This document shows, piece by piece, positions 10,396 to 18,881 of a stretch of 64,000 nt of DNA. The notes beneath the pieces are model-generated. The model had not been told where the DNA came from. It saw only the letters and a list, made by a program, of their open reading frames with translations, and searched no databases. Each line of letters starts with the position of its first letter. Position 1 is the stretch's first letter. The stretch spans positions 240,912-304,911 of the forward strand of contig PMSM01000007.1 in the NCBI GenBank assembly GCA_003168335.1. The letters run 5' to 3'. The position numbers and the translations under genes were made by a program. Origin of the DNA: Blastocatellia bacterium. Its GTDB lineage: Bacteria; Acidobacteriota; Blastocatellia; Pyrinomonadales; Pyrinomonadaceae.

Positions 10396-11712
10396 ATGAA
10401 CTTGCATTTGAATAAGAACATCAACAAGAGGGATTTTCCGCGGCTTCGAAACTCGAGCCGTTGGACTGCTTTGGGATTGACGATTACGGCCCTCGTCTGC
10501 TTCACGAGTAACTGCCGTCACGCTGGCCAGACTGAAAATCGAGAACGCAAAACTATGAACAATACGTCTGAGAATACAATTGCCGCGAACGATCCGCTGG
10601 CAATTCACCGGCGAGCCATTGTCGTCGATATGCATGCCGATACCACGCAAAGACTGGTCGACGAGAAGGTGGATCTTTCACAGCGCCTGGCGGACGGGCA
10701 TCTCGATGCGGTACGCGCGAAGGAAGGCGGGTTGGACGCGCAATTCTTTTCGATCTGGGTCGAGCCGGAGCTTTTTGGCGGCGGCGGCGCGCGGGCGATG
10801 AAGCGCGCTGATGTGCAAATCGAGGCGGTGCGCAACCTCGCTGCGAAACATCCGGAAACCTGGGAGTTGGCGACGACTGCGGCCGATGTTCGGCGCATAG
10901 CGGCGGCAGGAAAAATCGCGGCGCTGATGGGAATGGAAGGCGGCTACGCCATTGACGAGAAGATCGAGAACGTCGATCGCTATTACCAGATGGGCGTGCG
11001 TTACCTGTCGCCGGCCTGGAGTGTGAGCACGAGTTGGGCCGGATCATCCGGCGATGAAATTGGCAAGACTCGGGGCTTGAATGATTTTGGCAAGCAGGTC
11101 ATTCGCGAGATGAACCGGCTCGGCATGATGGTTGACGTTTCTCATCTTTCCGATCCCGCGTTCTGGGACATCGTCAATACTTCGACCCGGCCGGTGATCG
11201 CGACGCATTCCGGATGTCGCGCGATTACAGATGTGCCGCGGAATCTCACCGACGACATGATTGTGGCGCTGGCCAAAACCGGCGGGGTGGTTAACGTGAT
11301 CTTCTATCCCGAACACATCGAACCCGGCTATAGTGAAAAGAAAAGGAAAGTCGACGCCGAGATCGCTACGTTGGTGCAACGCGCGTCCGATGAAGAAAAG
11401 GGCGACGTTGCGCATAAGAAACTCGCGCGCGATCGCGTGCGGCGCGAAGAATTCCTGAAACGCCTGCCGCCGGTGTCGGTCGCGCGCATCGCCGATCACA
11501 TCGATCACATCGTAAAACTCGTCGGCATCGATCATGTCGGCATCGGATCGGACTTTGACGGCATCCAGGCGGTGCCCGCTGATCTGAAATCGGTTGCCGA
11601 TCTGCCGCATCTGACTGCCGAACTTTTGCGGCGCGGTTATTCGGAAAGCGATGTTGATAAGATTCTGGGTGGAAATATGTTGCGAGTGATGGAAGAAGTT
11701 GAGAAAAAGTAG
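10396..11712 (+). CDS. membrane dipeptidase (peptidase M19) family protein
   Basis: Zinc dipeptidase of the renal dipeptidase family. Seen: the HxD metal motif in VVDMHADTTQ, a bridging Glu in GMEGGYAID, metal-ligand His in DVSHLSDPAFW and ATHSGCRAI, and Asp in IGSDFDG. An N-terminal hydrophobic stretch ending in CFTSNC suggests export, possibly as a lipoprotein, although the box is not canonical. ATG 10396 was chosen because the signal-like segment follows it; an in-frame ATG lies 11 codons upstream. The family hydrolyses dipeptides, often with D-residues, in the periplasm; the exact substrate is unknown. No operon partner. Confidence 0.88.
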   Translation: MNLHLNKNINKRDFPRLRNSSRWTALGLTITALVCFTSNCRHAGQTENRERKTMNNTSENTIAANDPLAIHRRAIVVDMHADTTQRLVDEKVDLSQRLADGHLDAVRAKEGGLDAQFFSIWVEPELFGGGGARAMKRADVQIEAVRNLAAKHPETWELATTAADVRRIAAAGKIAALMGMEGGYAIDEKIENVDRYYQMGVRYLSPAWSVSTSWAGSSGDEIGKTRGLNDFGKQVIREMNRLGMMVDVSHLSDPAFWDIVNTSTRPVIATHSGCRAITDVPRNLTDDMIVALAKTGGVVNVIFYPEHIEPGYSEKKRKVDAEIATLVQRASDEEKGDVAHKKLARDRVRREEFLKRLPPVSVARIADHIDHIVKLVGIDHVGIGSDFDGIQAVPADLKSVADLPHLTAELLRRGYSESDVDKILGGNMLRVMEEVEKK

Positions 11713-11746
11713 TTCTTTTGCGAGCGGTTGCCGTTCCTTGCGGCCT

Positions 11747-11903
11747 TGCCGCCTGAGGTGCGGAAGGGCTTGCCCTTCCGGCTGAACGCTTCTTTGGATG
11801 AGGCCAGGCCTCTTTCCTGGTTTGGAGAAAACAGGCGGCGCAGCCCCCCGATTCTGTCTAAGGCCACGCGGAAAGGCAGAGCCTTTCCGCACATCAGGCG
11901 GCA
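11747..11903. repeat. inverted repeat with 19-base arms
   Basis: Arms TGCCGCCTGAGGTGCGGAA (11747) and its near-perfect reverse complement (ending 11903) enclose smaller palindromes (GGAAGGGC..GCCCTTCC, GGAAAGGC..GCCTTTCC). Open frames drawn through it on both strands are explained by its symmetry. The rest of the 11713-12057 gap holds nothing else I recognise. Confidence 0.7.
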
Positions 11904-12057
11904 GAGCCACGAACGCTAGTGGCGACCGGTCCTTGCCTAAATCAAGCGTGCGTCGTATTCTCTTGCCGCTTTTTGCTAAACCACGCCCACAAATGAAATT
12001 CGGTCGCGCGCCGCGTTTCGCGAAACTTTTATCAACAGGCCCGGGAGGAAACTGTCT

Positions 12058-13056
12058 ATGTCTGAAAAAGTGAAAGCGAAAGACATCATCATCACAGTGG
12101 CGATATTGATTGTCTTCGGAATTGCGTTGGTCCTGGTGCTGAATATCTACCAGGGCGAAGGCGATAAACGGTCAGCCGCTGTTTCCAACCTGGGCGATAA
12201 AGACCCCAATCACATCGAGGTCGACGTGAAACTGGTGTCGATCGATCCGAACAAGGGCGACGTAGTTGCGCGGTTGGAATTCCTGCCGAAAGGCAGTTTC
12301 ACCACCGACGAAGGATCGACTCTGGCTCGCGATCTGAAGCTGTACGTCAACAGCGCCAACGGCAAACAGGAGCTTGATTTTCCCAAAGGCAAGCGAATGA
12401 ATCCGATGGAGGTCGTCGTCAATATGTTTGACGGCCTGGTGACCGATTATCCGTTCGATAAGCACAGCGCATTTCTGGAAATGTATTTCCTGCCGGGGAA
12501 AGAAGCGGCGAAAGAAAAGAGCGCGGCCGCAGCGTCGAAACCGGCGGAACCCACGCCCACACCAACTCCCGAAGCGCCGGCTGCCGGAGAAGAACAGAAG
12601 AAGGAAGAAGGCGCAAAGAAAGCCGAAGCCGCTACACCTGACGAGGACGATATTCCCATCGGCGTCGATTTCGTGGGTTCGATTCCTGGTTTCAAGATCG
12701 AAGCGGCCAAGGCCAAGGAGAGCACCGACGATTATGTGGGAATCGACATGACGATTTCCCGCGCTTCGACAACCAAGTTTTTCTCATTCTTCGTCATGGC
12801 CATGATGTGGGGACTAACCATCGGGGTGATGTTCCTGACCCTCAGTGTGGTGTTACGTGGACGCAAGGTTGAGCTGGCGATGTTTTCGTTTACTGCCGCT
12901 TTGCTGTTTGCTTTTGCAGCAGTGCGCAACGCTCAGCCCGGCACGCCACCCATCGGCACGTACAGCGACTTTATCTCGTTCTTCTGGGCCGAAGTGATAA
13001 TCGCGCTGTGTTTGATAATTCTCGTCTTCACCTGGCTATTGCGTCCGGCGAAGTGA
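12058..13056 (+). CDS. DUF4436-like membrane protein
   Basis: 332 aa. One N-terminal membrane helix (DIIITVAILIVFGIALVLVL), an extracytoplasmic domain with the YPFDKHSAFLEMYFLP-type segment seen in DUF4436 proteins, a Lys/Glu/Ala/Pro-rich linker near residues 155-200, then three C-terminal membrane helices. The start is supported by GGGAGGAAAC upstream. Function unknown. The charged linker makes it longer than the family members I recall. It is followed by an inverted repeat rather than a partner gene. Confidence 0.6.
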   Translation: MSEKVKAKDIIITVAILIVFGIALVLVLNIYQGEGDKRSAAVSNLGDKDPNHIEVDVKLVSIDPNKGDVVARLEFLPKGSFTTDEGSTLARDLKLYVNSANGKQELDFPKGKRMNPMEVVVNMFDGLVTDYPFDKHSAFLEMYFLPGKEAAKEKSAAAASKPAEPTPTPTPEAPAAGEEQKKEEGAKKAEAATPDEDDIPIGVDFVGSIPGFKIEAAKAKESTDDYVGIDMTISRASTTKFFSFFVMAMMWGLTIGVMFLTLSVVLRGRKVELAMFSFTAALLFAFAAVRNAQPGTPPIGTYSDFISFFWAEVIIALCLIILVFTWLLRPAK

Positions 13057-13072
13057 ACGAGAAACAGTTTTT

Positions 13073-13185
13073 GCTGGGAGCGCCGACGTCCCATCCGCAC
13101 AGCGCCGCAGGCGCTCAGGTTTACACTTGAGAGACTAATTTTCGCGCTTCGCGCTCAGCGCGGACGAGACGTCCGCGCTCCCAGC
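13073..13185. repeat. inverted repeat, 18-base arms
   Basis: Left arm GCTGGGAGCGCCGACGTC (13073-13090) pairs with 13168-13185 with one mismatch. Inner small palindromes are AGCGCC..GGCGCT and GCGCTTCGCGC. It fills the first part of the 396-bp gap before leuS; the rest carries a predicted promoter and a possible leader ORF. Confidence 0.7.
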
Positions 13186-13199
13186 GGTCGGTCTGTCTC

Positions 13200-13228
13200 T
13201 GGACGCGGCCGGGATCTTTCGCTAGAAT
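13200..13228 (+). promoter_or_regulatory. predicted sigma-70 promoter for leuS
   Basis: TGGACG, 17-base spacer, TAGAAT. The same geometry (17-base spacer, A-rich -10) is seen before the kinase, panB, smc and tail-collar genes. It predicts a leader of about 220 bases before leuS. Confidence 0.4.
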
Positions 13229-13250
13229 CGTGACGTCACGGATGGATACA

Positions 13251-13346
13251 ATGTTTCGGAATCGATCACTTACCAACCTCCTCCTTACGGTGCCGCTTTT
13301 GCGCCGGGCGCTGTCAGCCCGATTCGTCGAAGCGGCCAGAACTTAA
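13251..13346 (+). CDS. possible Leu-rich leader peptide of leuS
   Basis: Short ORF of 31 codons starting ATG about 23 bases after the predicted -10. The peptide contains TNLLLTVPLLRRALSARF, with eight Leu. A Leu-rich leader before a leucyl-tRNA synthetase gene is what translation-coupled control would need. I see no convincing terminator hairpin with a T run after it, and no strong ribosome site, so it may be a chance ORF. Confidence 0.22.
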   Translation: MFRNRSLTNLLLTVPLLRRALSARFVEAART

Positions 13347-13452
13347 GACAAACAATTCAAGAGTTAGCTTCAGCGAACGCGGAAATGCTTTAATGAGCTT
13401 TGCGCGATTCGCGGGTGTCATTAATGTAAGTTACCGTTAGGGGCTCCGAGTC

Positions 13453-16020
13453 ATGGACGAGAAATATTTTCCCGAACAAATCGAAGAGAAGTGGCAGCTG
13501 CGTTGGGCGCAGGACGGCGCGTTTGAAGCCAACGACGACGATCCGCGGCCTAAGTTCTATGCGCTCGAGATGCTGCCTTATCCGTCGGGTTTCCTGCACA
13601 TGGGCCACGTGCGCAATTACTCGATTGGCGACGCGCTGGCCTGGTACAAACGCCTGCGCGGGTTCAACGTTCTGCATCCGATCGGTTGGGACAGTTTCGG
13701 TCAACCGGCCGAGCAGGCCGCGATCAAGCGTGGCATTCAACCGCGTGACTGGACCGAAGAAAACATCGCGCACATGCGCGGACAGCTGCAGCGCCTCGGG
13801 GTGAGTTATGACTGGCGGCGAGAGATCGCTGCGCACCGGCCCGATTATTACAAATGGGACCAGTGGTTCTTTCTCAAAATGTTTGAGCGCGACCTCGCTT
13901 ACAAGCGCACGTCGGCGGTCAATTGGTGTCCGAACGAAGAGACAGTCCTTTCGAATGAGCAGTCGTCCGGGGGTATCTGCTGGCGCTGCGGCACTCCGGT
14001 GGTAAAGAAAGAGCTCGAACAGTGGTTCTTGAGGATTACCAGGTACGCGGAGGAACTGGTTTCTGACATTAAGGAGATCGAAGACGGCTGGCCCGAAAAA
14101 GTTCTGAAGCGCCAGCGCGATTGGGTCGGCCGCAGTGAGGGCGCTTACATAGATTTTGCTGTCAAAGATCACGACGACAAGGTTCGCGTGTTCACTACCC
14201 GCATCGACACGATCTTTGGCGCGACGGCAATCGTGCTCTCCGCGGAGCATCCGCTGTTGCCAAAACTGCTCGCCGGCTCGTCTTTGAAAGATGACGTGGT
14301 GCGGTTCGCCGCCAAGATAGAAGGCGCGCGCGCCATCAAAGCCCAGGATGCGGCGGAAGCAGAAGAGAAGTTAGGGATGAACACGGGACTGCTGGCGGTG
14401 AATCCTTTCAATGGCGAGTTGATGCCTGTCTGGGTGGCGAACTATGTGCTGATGGATTACGGCGCGGGCGCGGTGATGAGTGTTCCGGCGCACGACGAGC
14501 GCGATTTCGAGTTTGCTTGCAAGTACACTTTGCCGATTCGGCAGGTGATCGCGCCCATCGTCCATGGACCGCAGGGAGAGAGTGCCGACATCGTTCCGGG
14601 CACTGCTCAATCGATGGACGTGAAGATAGCGTTCACCGAATACGGTGAGCTGGTCAACAGCGGCGATTGGAGCGGCAAGCTTTCGCACCATGCGATGCGC
14701 GAGATGGCTGACTATGCGGCCGAGAAAAACTTTGGCGGCCCGGCCGTCACTTATCGCATTCGCGATTGGGGCATCTCGCGCCAGCGCTTCTGGGGCGCGC
14801 CGATTCCGATCGTCTATTGCGGCGTGTGCGGAACGGTTCCCGTGCCTGAAAAGGACTTGCCGGTAAGGTTGCCCGACAACGCGGAGTTCACGGGGACGGG
14901 CGAATCTCCGTTGAAAAGCGTGCCTGAATTTGTGAACACCACCTGTCCAAAGTGTGGCCGGCCGGCCACCCGCGAAACGGACACGATGGACACGTTTGTT
15001 GACTCATCGTGGTACTTCTTTCGGTACACCGATCCACGGAACGAAGCGATGCCTTTCGATCCGGCCATCGCCGCGAAGTGGACTCCCGTAGACCAGTACA
15101 TCGGTGGCGACTCGCACGCGGTGATGCATCTGATCTACACGCGCTTCTGGAACAAAGTGATGCGCGATCTCGGTCTGGTGAAAGCGAACGAGCCGGTCAA
15201 ACGTCTGTTGACGCAGGGCATGGTGACGAACCGCGTCGAAGGAACGAACGAATGGAAAGCCATGTCCAAGAGTCTGGGCAACGGCGTTGACCCGGACGAA
15301 ATGATCAAGGCCTACGGCGCGGACGCGACGCGCATGTTCGTGTTGTTTGCAGCGCCGCCCGAAAATGAATTGCGCTGGTCTGAGGCCGGCATCGAAGGCG
15401 CGGTGCGTTTTCTGCGCCGCGTGTGGACGATGGTCTACCGCCGGCGCGAAGCGTTTGATGATCGGCGGGCGACGCCCGCTGCTAAACTTTCTGCTGATGA
15501 GTTCAGCGATGCGGCGCGCGCGCTGCGACGCAAGACACATCAAACGATCGCGCGCGTCACTGATGATTTCGAGAAGCTCGATCTGAACACGAATGTCGCG
15601 GCGCTGATGGAGCTCTTGAACGCGCTCGGTGAATTCAGCGTCGAGCCGGCTGCTGCTTCACCTGCCGACGCGTTCGCGGCCCGCGAAGCAATTGAAGCGC
15701 TGGTGGTAATGCTGGCTCCGTTCTCTCCGCACGTCGCCGAAGAGATGTGGGAAAGTCTCGGGCACGAAGGCGGATTATTAAAAACTACTGAGGTCTGGCC
15801 GGTGGCCGACCCGGAACTGGCGCGCAAAGAAGAACTGGAGATTCCGGTGCAGGTCAACGGCAAGCTGCGTTCGCGGGTGATCGTCGCGCCGGACATCACG
15901 GAAGCAGACCTCCGAACGATCGCGCTCGCCGATAGCAAGGTGCAAAGCTTCATTGACGGCCACGAAGTCGTGAAGGTGATCGTGGTGCCGCAGCGGCTGG
16001 TGAATGTGGTGGTGAAGTAG
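13453..16020 (+). CDS. leuS: leucyl-tRNA synthetase
   Basis: Class I synthetase charging tRNA-Leu in the cytoplasm. 855 aa, the normal bacterial length. Seen: the HIGH-type motif in PYPSGFLHMGHVRNYSIGD near residue 42, a CP1 editing domain in the middle (including VPAHDERDFEFA), zinc-type Cys pairs (CGVCG, CPKCG), the leucine-specific segment DTFVDSSWYFFRYTDP, the KMSKS motif as KAMSKSLGN near 602, the anticodon-binding domain and a C-terminal domain. The start ATG 13453 aligns with the usual N-terminus (EKYFPEQIEEKWQ). A 56-codon antitoxin-like remnant follows 12 bases after the stop. Confidence 0.98.
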   Translation: MDEKYFPEQIEEKWQLRWAQDGAFEANDDDPRPKFYALEMLPYPSGFLHMGHVRNYSIGDALAWYKRLRGFNVLHPIGWDSFGQPAEQAAIKRGIQPRDWTEENIAHMRGQLQRLGVSYDWRREIAAHRPDYYKWDQWFFLKMFERDLAYKRTSAVNWCPNEETVLSNEQSSGGICWRCGTPVVKKELEQWFLRITRYAEELVSDIKEIEDGWPEKVLKRQRDWVGRSEGAYIDFAVKDHDDKVRVFTTRIDTIFGATAIVLSAEHPLLPKLLAGSSLKDDVVRFAAKIEGARAIKAQDAAEAEEKLGMNTGLLAVNPFNGELMPVWVANYVLMDYGAGAVMSVPAHDERDFEFACKYTLPIRQVIAPIVHGPQGESADIVPGTAQSMDVKIAFTEYGELVNSGDWSGKLSHHAMREMADYAAEKNFGGPAVTYRIRDWGISRQRFWGAPIPIVYCGVCGTVPVPEKDLPVRLPDNAEFTGTGESPLKSVPEFVNTTCPKCGRPATRETDTMDTFVDSSWYFFRYTDPRNEAMPFDPAIAAKWTPVDQYIGGDSHAVMHLIYTRFWNKVMRDLGLVKANEPVKRLLTQGMVTNRVEGTNEWKAMSKSLGNGVDPDEMIKAYGADATRMFVLFAAPPENELRWSEAGIEGAVRFLRRVWTMVYRRREAFDDRRATPAAKLSADEFSDAARALRRKTHQTIARVTDDFEKLDLNTNVAALMELLNALGEFSVEPAAASPADAFAAREAIEALVVMLAPFSPHVAEEMWESLGHEGGLLKTTEVWPVADPELARKEELEIPVQVNGKLRSRVIVAPDITEADLRTIALADSKVQSFIDGHEVVKVIVVPQRLVNVVVK

Positions 16021-16032
16021 AAGGGAGGGAGT

Positions 16033-16348
16033 ATGGCGGCAAATGTAGGTCAACTAAGCACCGATGAACTCAAAGAGATCATCGGCTCCGTTGTCGAGCA
16101 AAAGCTAGAGGAGATCCTGGGAGATCCCGATGAAGGGCTCGAGATGAGAACTGAGGTTCAAAAACCGACTGTTGCGACAGAAAAAGGCTGTCGCCGACGG
16201 TGAGCGCGGTGAAGAACTCGAAGAGGTTGCCGAAGAGCCCTTTCTTTTGCCGGAGACTGAGTCCAATTCAGCCGCGCATCTCGCCAGCCCTCACCTGGCC
16301 GATCCCGATCAAGCCAAAGACTTTGAGATGCAGGTCTCCACTGAGTAA
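16033..16348 (+). pseudogene. frameshifted antitoxin-like small protein
   Basis: ATG 16033, preceded by AAGGGAGGGAG, opens a 56-codon frame (LSTDELKEIIGSVVEQKL, then GDPDEGLEMRTEV) that ends at 16203. This N-terminus resembles small antitoxin-like proteins usually continuing L-(E/R)-x(n)-RLRR...GERGIPLEEVA. That continuation is present in the shifted frame from about 16160 (FKNRLLRQKKAVADGERG, ELEEVAEE), open to a stop at 16346-16348. One extra base near 16158-16165, next to an A run, would explain it. No toxin gene is next to it. Could be a true pseudogene or a sequencing indel. Confidence 0.45.
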
Positions 16349-16358
16349 CCTTGTCTCC

Positions 16359-16387
16359 TTGCCGCTCGCGCCTCCAGCCGCTAAAAT
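16359..16387 (+). promoter_or_regulatory. predicted sigma-70 promoter for the kinase cluster
   Basis: TTGCCG, 17-base spacer, TAAAAT; the kinase ATG lies about 55 bases downstream of the -10. It overlaps the end of the antitoxin-like remnant by position only. Confidence 0.5.
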
Positions 16388-16442
16388 CCTTTTCGTGAAT
16401 GTTTTAGCCCGCGCGGAGTCGACGCAGTAGCCGAACCAACGA

Positions 16443-18719
16443 ATGAAAGAGTGCCCAACCTGTCGCCATTGTTTTCCTGACGACGTCAATCACTGCCCGG
16501 ATGACGGTGTTGAGACGACTTTGTCGATTCAGGGAGAGCCGATTCTCGACGGACGCTATCAGCTCGAAAAGCGTCTGGGGCAGGGCGGGATGGGTGTCGT
16601 CTACAAAGCGCGGCACATCTTTCTGAAAACTCCGCACGCCATCAAGATCATTCTTCCTGACCTGGTCGGCAATGATCCTAATCTGGTAACTCGCTTTCGC
16701 CAGGAAGCGCTCGCGGCTGCTGCGATTCGCCATCCGAACATCATCGCGGTCACTGACTTTGGCGTGGTGCGCGGCACGATGCCTTTCCTGGTGATGGAGT
16801 TCGTCCAGGGCAAATCGTTGCAGGACATCATGGCCGAGGAAGGCGCGATGCCTCCGATGCGCGCGTTCGAACTGATTCTACCGATCTGCTCCGGCATCGC
16901 CGCGGCCCACCGGCAGAAGATCGTCCATCGCGATCTGAAACCGCTGAATGTGATGATCCAGGAGGGCGTGCCCATCAGTGAAGGCGCGAAGATCCTCGAT
17001 TTCGGTTTGGCTAAGATCAAATCCGGTGAACTGCTCGGCTCGTTCATCGCGGCGCAGACGACGGGACTGATGGGCTCGCCATTTTACATGGCGCCAGAGC
17101 AGTGGTCGGACGATCCGCCGGACGCTCGTGCCGATATCTACAGTCTCGGCGTGATGCTCTTCCAGATGCTGTGCGGCGAGGTGCCGTTCAAAGGCAATTC
17201 GATTCCGGCGATCATGAAAAAGCACCTGACGCTCGACGTGCCTTCGCTGGCTTCGAAGGGCGTCGAGGTGCCGCCGCAGGTTGAGGCTGTGATCCGCCAC
17301 GCCCTCGAGAAAGAACCGAAGTACCGGACGCCGTCGGCAGACGAGTTTGCCAACGAATTGCGCGCAGCCATGGCCACGGCCAGTGCAGTTCTGAAGCGCA
17401 CGGGAGAGACGTCGGAGATCGATCCCTCGAAAACAATCATCTCGCCTCCGTTATCCGAGCCCTCGACGATGCCGCCGAAAGGATCGACAACCGCTTTTGA
17501 TCCGCTCGCCGGGACCATCAGCTCAGCGGCTCTGCTGGAAGAAGAGCAGAAGAGTTTGTACGCGCAAAGAGAATTGCTCCGCGAGGCCGAACAGAGGCGG
17601 AAACTGATTGATGAAGAGGAGCAGAAGCAAAAAGCCGGCGAAGACAATCGTGATGCAGAGCGGCGACACCTTGAAGAACTGGTTGCCAAACAAACCAAGG
17701 TACTCGAAGACAAACTCACCCAACTCGCATCGACCATGTCACCCAAGACAACCGCCGCCGCGGATCCTGAGGCGACGCAGATCCAACGCGGCGGAGTGTC
17801 CACCCTCGGTGAAAATAGTTTTACCGGCACGGCGGCCCAATCGTTTCCCCACGTCGACGTCAGTCTGGTGCCCAAGAAGAAATCTTCGCTGCCGCTCATC
17901 CTGGGATTATGCGCGGTGCTTTTGATTGGGGCCGCGGCTGGCGGGTATTTAATTTTTCGTTCGCGGGTTAAGCCTGCCGGACCGACTAAACCAAACACTC
18001 CGACTGGACCCGACGTGGTCAGCAAACCGGAGCTCATAGCGATTCCCGGCGGTGTATTTCAAGTGGGGAGAAATGATTCGGCCCCCACTGAAGGGCCGGC
18101 GCACCAGGTGACTATCAACGCGTTCTCGATGGACAAGACCGAAGTGACGAATGCTGAGTACGCGCAATTCGTCAACGATGGTAGTCACGCGCCACCCGAC
18201 CAGTGGGGAAGCGTGAAGGCGCCCGTCGGTCAGGAACTGCTGCCCGTGTCGAACGTGTCTTACGACGACGTGCTCGCCTTTGCTGGGTGGCGTTCAAAGC
18301 GTGACGGCGTGACTTATCGTTTGCCGACGGAAGAGGAATGGGAATACGCCGCGCGCAACGGAGATAAGGACAACCTGTATCCATGGGGCAACACGTGGGC
18401 GCCCGGCCGCGCGGCCACGAAAGAGGCCGGCGTGCGCAAGGAACAGGCGGTGGGAACTTATCCGCAGGGCGGCAACAACTGGGGAGTTCAGGATCTGATC
18501 GGAAATGTTTGGGAATGGACCTCCTCGAAGGCGGCGCTTTATCCGGGCAGTCCGCTAAAGCTTCCGCCGCAAAATAATGATTGGATCGTGGTGCGCGGAG
18601 GCTTCTATGGCAGTCCGTCAGATCCGGCAATTAGAGTCAGCGCCACCATGCGCGATTGGGTGGCGCCGAACTACAAGAGTCCGGTACTGGGATTTCGTTT
18701 GGTAAAGTCCGCCTCTTAG
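16443..18719 (+). CDS. zinc-ribbon Ser/Thr kinase with FGE-sulfatase domain
   Basis: 758 aa receptor-type kinase. Order: N-terminal zinc-ribbon-like Cys cluster (C4, C7, C10, C18); Hanks-type kinase with GQGGMGVVYKAR near 46, HAIKIIL, HRDLKPLNVM near 161, DFGLAK near 186 and MAPEQWSDD; an acidic Glu/Gln/Lys-rich linker around 355-425, probably coiled coil; one membrane helix (LPLILGLCAVLLIGAAAGGYL, about 482-503); and a C-terminal FGE/SUMF1-like domain (IPGGVFQVGRN, MDKTEVTNAEYAQFV, RLPTEEEWEYAARNG, GNVWEWTSS, VRGGFYGS). All core kinase residues are present. The outer domain lacks an obvious role here and may be a ligand-binding variant. First gene of a four-gene run with FHA-domain proteins, suggesting phospho-Thr signalling. 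Confidence 0.93.
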   Translation: MKECPTCRHCFPDDVNHCPDDGVETTLSIQGEPILDGRYQLEKRLGQGGMGVVYKARHIFLKTPHAIKIILPDLVGNDPNLVTRFRQEALAAAAIRHPNIIAVTDFGVVRGTMPFLVMEFVQGKSLQDIMAEEGAMPPMRAFELILPICSGIAAAHRQKIVHRDLKPLNVMIQEGVPISEGAKILDFGLAKIKSGELLGSFIAAQTTGLMGSPFYMAPEQWSDDPPDARADIYSLGVMLFQMLCGEVPFKGNSIPAIMKKHLTLDVPSLASKGVEVPPQVEAVIRHALEKEPKYRTPSADEFANELRAAMATASAVLKRTGETSEIDPSKTIISPPLSEPSTMPPKGSTTAFDPLAGTISSAALLEEEQKSLYAQRELLREAEQRRKLIDEEEQKQKAGEDNRDAERRHLEELVAKQTKVLEDKLTQLASTMSPKTTAAADPEATQIQRGGVSTLGENSFTGTAAQSFPHVDVSLVPKKKSSLPLILGLCAVLLIGAAAGGYLIFRSRVKPAGPTKPNTPTGPDVVSKPELIAIPGGVFQVGRNDSAPTEGPAHQVTINAFSMDKTEVTNAEYAQFVNDGSHAPPDQWGSVKAPVGQELLPVSNVSYDDVLAFAGWRSKRDGVTYRLPTEEEWEYAARNGDKDNLYPWGNTWAPGRAATKEAGVRKEQAVGTYPQGGNNWGVQDLIGNVWEWTSSKAALYPGSPLKLPPQNNDWIVVRGGFYGSPSDPAIRVSATMRDWVAPNYKSPVLGFRLVKSAS

Positions 18720-18881
18720 CTTCGGAAACTGAGACTTTCGAGGCCGGCCCGCCCTAAATGACTTGCTTTTCACGGCCAGGTTTCCTCAAAATCAGACGTA
18801 GTCGCAAGGTTGTCCGCTAAGCTTCGTTCGAGCATAGTAAAGTCTATTGTATTTGTCCCGCGAGGACGACGGAGGATCTAT

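Noticed and set aside
11044-11910. Minus-strand frame of 288 codons over the dipeptidase end and repeat
   Set aside because: Covers the M19 gene and the inverted repeat; no protein features, and the overlap is explained by the palindrome.
13240-13452. T-box or other riboswitch before leuS
   Set aside because: I could not find the T-box consensus or a terminator/antiterminator pair; only a short Leu-rich ORF is present.
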